A program made the position numbers and the translations under genes. Shown one piece after another: positions 13,543-15,194 of a stretch of 15,194 bases of DNA. Numbering within the stretch: position 1 is the stretch's first letter; every line of letters starts with the position of its first letter. This stretch comes from an uncultured bacterium (GTDB taxonomy: Bacteria; Cyanobacteriota; Vampirovibrionia; Gastranaerophilales; Gastranaerophilaceae): assembly GCA_902782905.1 (NCBI GenBank), contig CACZPB010000127.1:1-15194 (forward strand), written 5' to 3'. The notes beneath the pieces were generated by a model. The model ran no database searches, was not told the origin of the DNA, and saw nothing but the letters and a program-made list of their open reading frames with translations.

Positions 13543-15094
13543 AAATGAAGCTCCGAGCGTTTTAAAAGCGGCATGGCTTATTGCTGTTGTTACTGTGGCA
13601 AGCAAGCTTATCGGCTTTGCACGCGACATGGTTGTTGCAAATTTTTACGGCGCAACGCTCGTTTCTGATGCATATTTTTATGCCTTGCAAATTCCCTCCC
13701 TTGCAATCATTATCTTAGGCGGTGTCGGAGGACCTTTCCATAGTGCTGCGGTAGCCGTTTTTTCGAAGCTTGTCGGCGCTGATAATAAACCAAGCGAAGT
13801 AGTAAACAGACTATATAATACGTTTTTGACCGCCGCTTTTATATTTTTTGCTCTTATGGCAATTTTAGGATTTATTTTTGCCGACAAAATCATGGGGCTT
13901 ATTATATCGGCAGGTTCGCCTGAACTTGTGAGTTTAGCAACCGAACATTTCAGGATAATGTCACCGATTATACTTATCGGAGGGATAATAGGCATTTACT
14001 ACGGGCTTTTGATAGTCCACAGACAATACATACTGCCCAATCTCTCACCAATGGTTTTGAGCCTCGTTGTAATTATAGCGATTTCGCTTGCACATAATGA
14101 CCACTTCGGAGTGGTACTTGCAGGAGCTACAACCGTCGGCGCTCTGTGTCAGATACTAATTCAATTCCCTAAATTGAGACAAATAGGTTACAGAATTAAG
14201 CCCAATTTTGATATAAAAAACAATGAACAATTCAAAAATATTTGCGAACTTCTGTTTCCTGCGATTTTGAGCTCAACAATAGGTCAGATAAGCATTTATA
14301 TAGACATGTTTTTTGCTTCTACTCTTGTAGAAGGTGCGTGGACTTCTGTTGTTTTTGCAAACAGGATTTTTCAGTTTCCTGTGGGAATTCTAGTTACGGC
14401 TTTTTTAGTTCCACTATTCCCTATTTTTTCAAGATTAGCAGGAGAAGGCAATGAAGATGCCATAAAATCGTACTTTAATAAGGGTGTCGGCGTTTTATTT
14501 TTTGCGGCAATCCCAATGATAATCTTTATACTTTTGCTTGCACAAGACGGAATTTCTGTTGTGTTTGAACGCGGAGCTTTTAATTCAAATGCAGTAATTA
14601 TGGTATCAGAAGCCCTTTGTTTCTTATCTTTTTCGATTCTTCCTTACGTATTTAGGGATTCAATAACGAGAGTTTATTATGCTTACAATGATTCAAAGAC
14701 ACCATTTTTGATTGCAATGTCATCTATTGCATTAAAAGCCGCTCTAAACTGGCTTTTAATTATAGAATTGAATATGGGAATAGCAGGCATTACGCTTTCT
14801 ACTTCTTTTATAACCCTATTCAATGCAACTTTTTTGGGACTATTTATCAGCAAGAAAATTAAGTTAGACTATAAAACACTTTTCATAAACTTTGGCAAAA
14901 TGCTTCTTGCCGGCGGAATAAGCTTTTTAGCAGGTTTGTTTATTTGTAATCAGTTTATTGAACCAAACTTGCTTATGAAAATTGTGAAAATAGCAGTTGT
15001 AATATTGGCAAGCAGTGTAAGCTATATTGCACTTAATATAATATTCAAAATGGATTACGCAAAAGAACTTTTAAACAGATTTTTAAAAAACTAG
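13514..15094 (+). CDS. murJ: Lipid II flippase MurJ (MviN family)
   Basis: MurJ carries lipid II across the cytoplasmic membrane for peptidoglycan synthesis. The 526-residue protein has the usual 13-14 hydrophobic helices. Family motifs: S30-K-L-I-G-F-A-R37-D, D52-A-Y-F-Y-A-L-Q-I-P, and A-N-R-I-F-Q-F-P-V-G-I-L-V-T-A-F-L-V-P near the middle. R37 and D52 match E. coli R24 and D39, and the A-N-R Arg matches R270. E. coli R18 is Lys here (K31), and the R52/E57 region is replaced by L-G-G-V-G-G-P-F-H-S-A. I prefer ATG 13514 to an in-frame TTG at 13505; neither has a clear ribosome binding site. It overlaps the SpoIID gene by 29 bases, so translation is probably coupled. No terminator is obvious downstream. 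Confidence 0.94.
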   Translation: MEEQQVKTIKNEAPSVLKAAWLIAVVTVASKLIGFARDMVVANFYGATLVSDAYFYALQIPSLAIIILGGVGGPFHSAAVAVFSKLVGADNKPSEVVNRLYNTFLTAAFIFFALMAILGFIFADKIMGLIISAGSPELVSLATEHFRIMSPIILIGGIIGIYYGLLIVHRQYILPNLSPMVLSLVVIIAISLAHNDHFGVVLAGATTVGALCQILIQFPKLRQIGYRIKPNFDIKNNEQFKNICELLFPAILSSTIGQISIYIDMFFASTLVEGAWTSVVFANRIFQFPVGILVTAFLVPLFPIFSRLAGEGNEDAIKSYFNKGVGVLFFAAIPMIIFILLLAQDGISVVFERGAFNSNAVIMVSEALCFLSFSILPYVFRDSITRVYYAYNDSKTPFLIAMSSIALKAALNWLLIIELNMGIAGITLSTSFITLFNATFLGLFISKKIKLDYKTLFINFGKMLLAGGISFLAGLFICNQFIEPNLLMKIVKIAVVILASSVSYIALNIIFKMDYAKELLNRFLKN

Positions 15095-15129
15095 CAAAAA
15101 ATATTTTTAGGGGTTTATAAAATAACATA

Positions 15130-15194
15130 ATGAAGATTTTACCAGTACAACCTATTAAAACAAACAATACCCAATTTGTTACAAATAATGTAAG
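15130..15194 (+). CDS. Unidentified gene, 5' end only
   Basis: An open frame runs off the window: M-K-I-L-P-V-Q-P-I-K-T-N-N-T-Q-F-V-T-N-N-V. It starts 35 bases after murJ. AGGGG at 15109-15113 is 16 bases upstream, rather far. Short polar N-termini of the form M-K-I-x-P-V-Q are, as I recall, common among Gastranaerophilales hypothetical proteins, but 21 residues do not allow a family call. Confidence 0.5.
   Translation, partial: MKILPVQPIKTNNTQFVTNNV

Noticed and set aside
15173..15186. ATTTGTTACAAAT, nearly the same as the dyad at 3356-3368, as a shared operator
   Set aside because: It is inside the coding start of the last gene, AT-rich and short; the likeness is probably chance.

Overview
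The window looks like ordinary chromosomal DNA from a low-GC bacterium carrying housekeeping genes; no phage, transposon, CRISPR array, rRNA or tRNA was seen. The gene set (heteromeric acetyl-CoA carboxylase, non-adenylylated type I glutamine synthetase, SpoIID-domain protein, MurJ with a G-P-F-H-S-A motif that I remember from cyanobacterial MurJ) together with a low-GC genome fits a non-photosynthetic relative of cyanobacteria, such as the gut Melainabacteria / Gastranaerophilales. This assignment is inference; a clostridial host is the main alternative.

Layout. (1) 1-441: the last codons of rpmI, then rplT, closed by a strong hairpin that can also serve the convergent minus-strand gene. (2) 469-3253, minus strand: an unrecognised helical protein, then a tight cluster in transcription order glnA, a small secreted protein and a PilZ protein. 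glnA has a clear promoter. (3) 3433-5035, plus strand: a MerR-like coiled-coil DNA-binding protein directly upstream of recA, then a terminator. (4) 5096-5985: a promoter with two copies of a 12-bp inverted element, a leader hairpin, an ACT-domain protein (UPF0237) and a TPR protein that is cut by an in-frame TAA. (5) 6010-6896: a promoter, competing leader hairpins, a GC-rich repeat-like element and an orphan NarL/FixJ response regulator with its own terminator. (6) 7032-8906: accD and accA, the two carboxyltransferase subunits for malonyl-CoA synthesis. (7) 9066-10393: prmA and a short TspO/MBR-family membrane protein. (8) 10529-15094: cysS, a secreted SpoIID-domain protein and murJ, each overlapping the next, so cysteinyl-tRNA charging is linked to peptidoglycan remodelling and lipid II flipping. 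(9) 15130-15194: the start of an unidentified gene.

The genes cover translation (rpmI, rplT, prmA, cysS), nitrogen assimilation (glnA), DNA repair (recA), fatty-acid synthesis (accD, accA) and the cell wall (SpoIID, murJ). The parts most worth a second look are the interrupted TPR gene, the paired operator-like sites at 5096-5158, the structured leader and GC-rich element at 6010-6190, the MerR-like protein before recA, the short TspO and the divergent MurJ motif. I found no convincing case for a wholly new multi-gene system.
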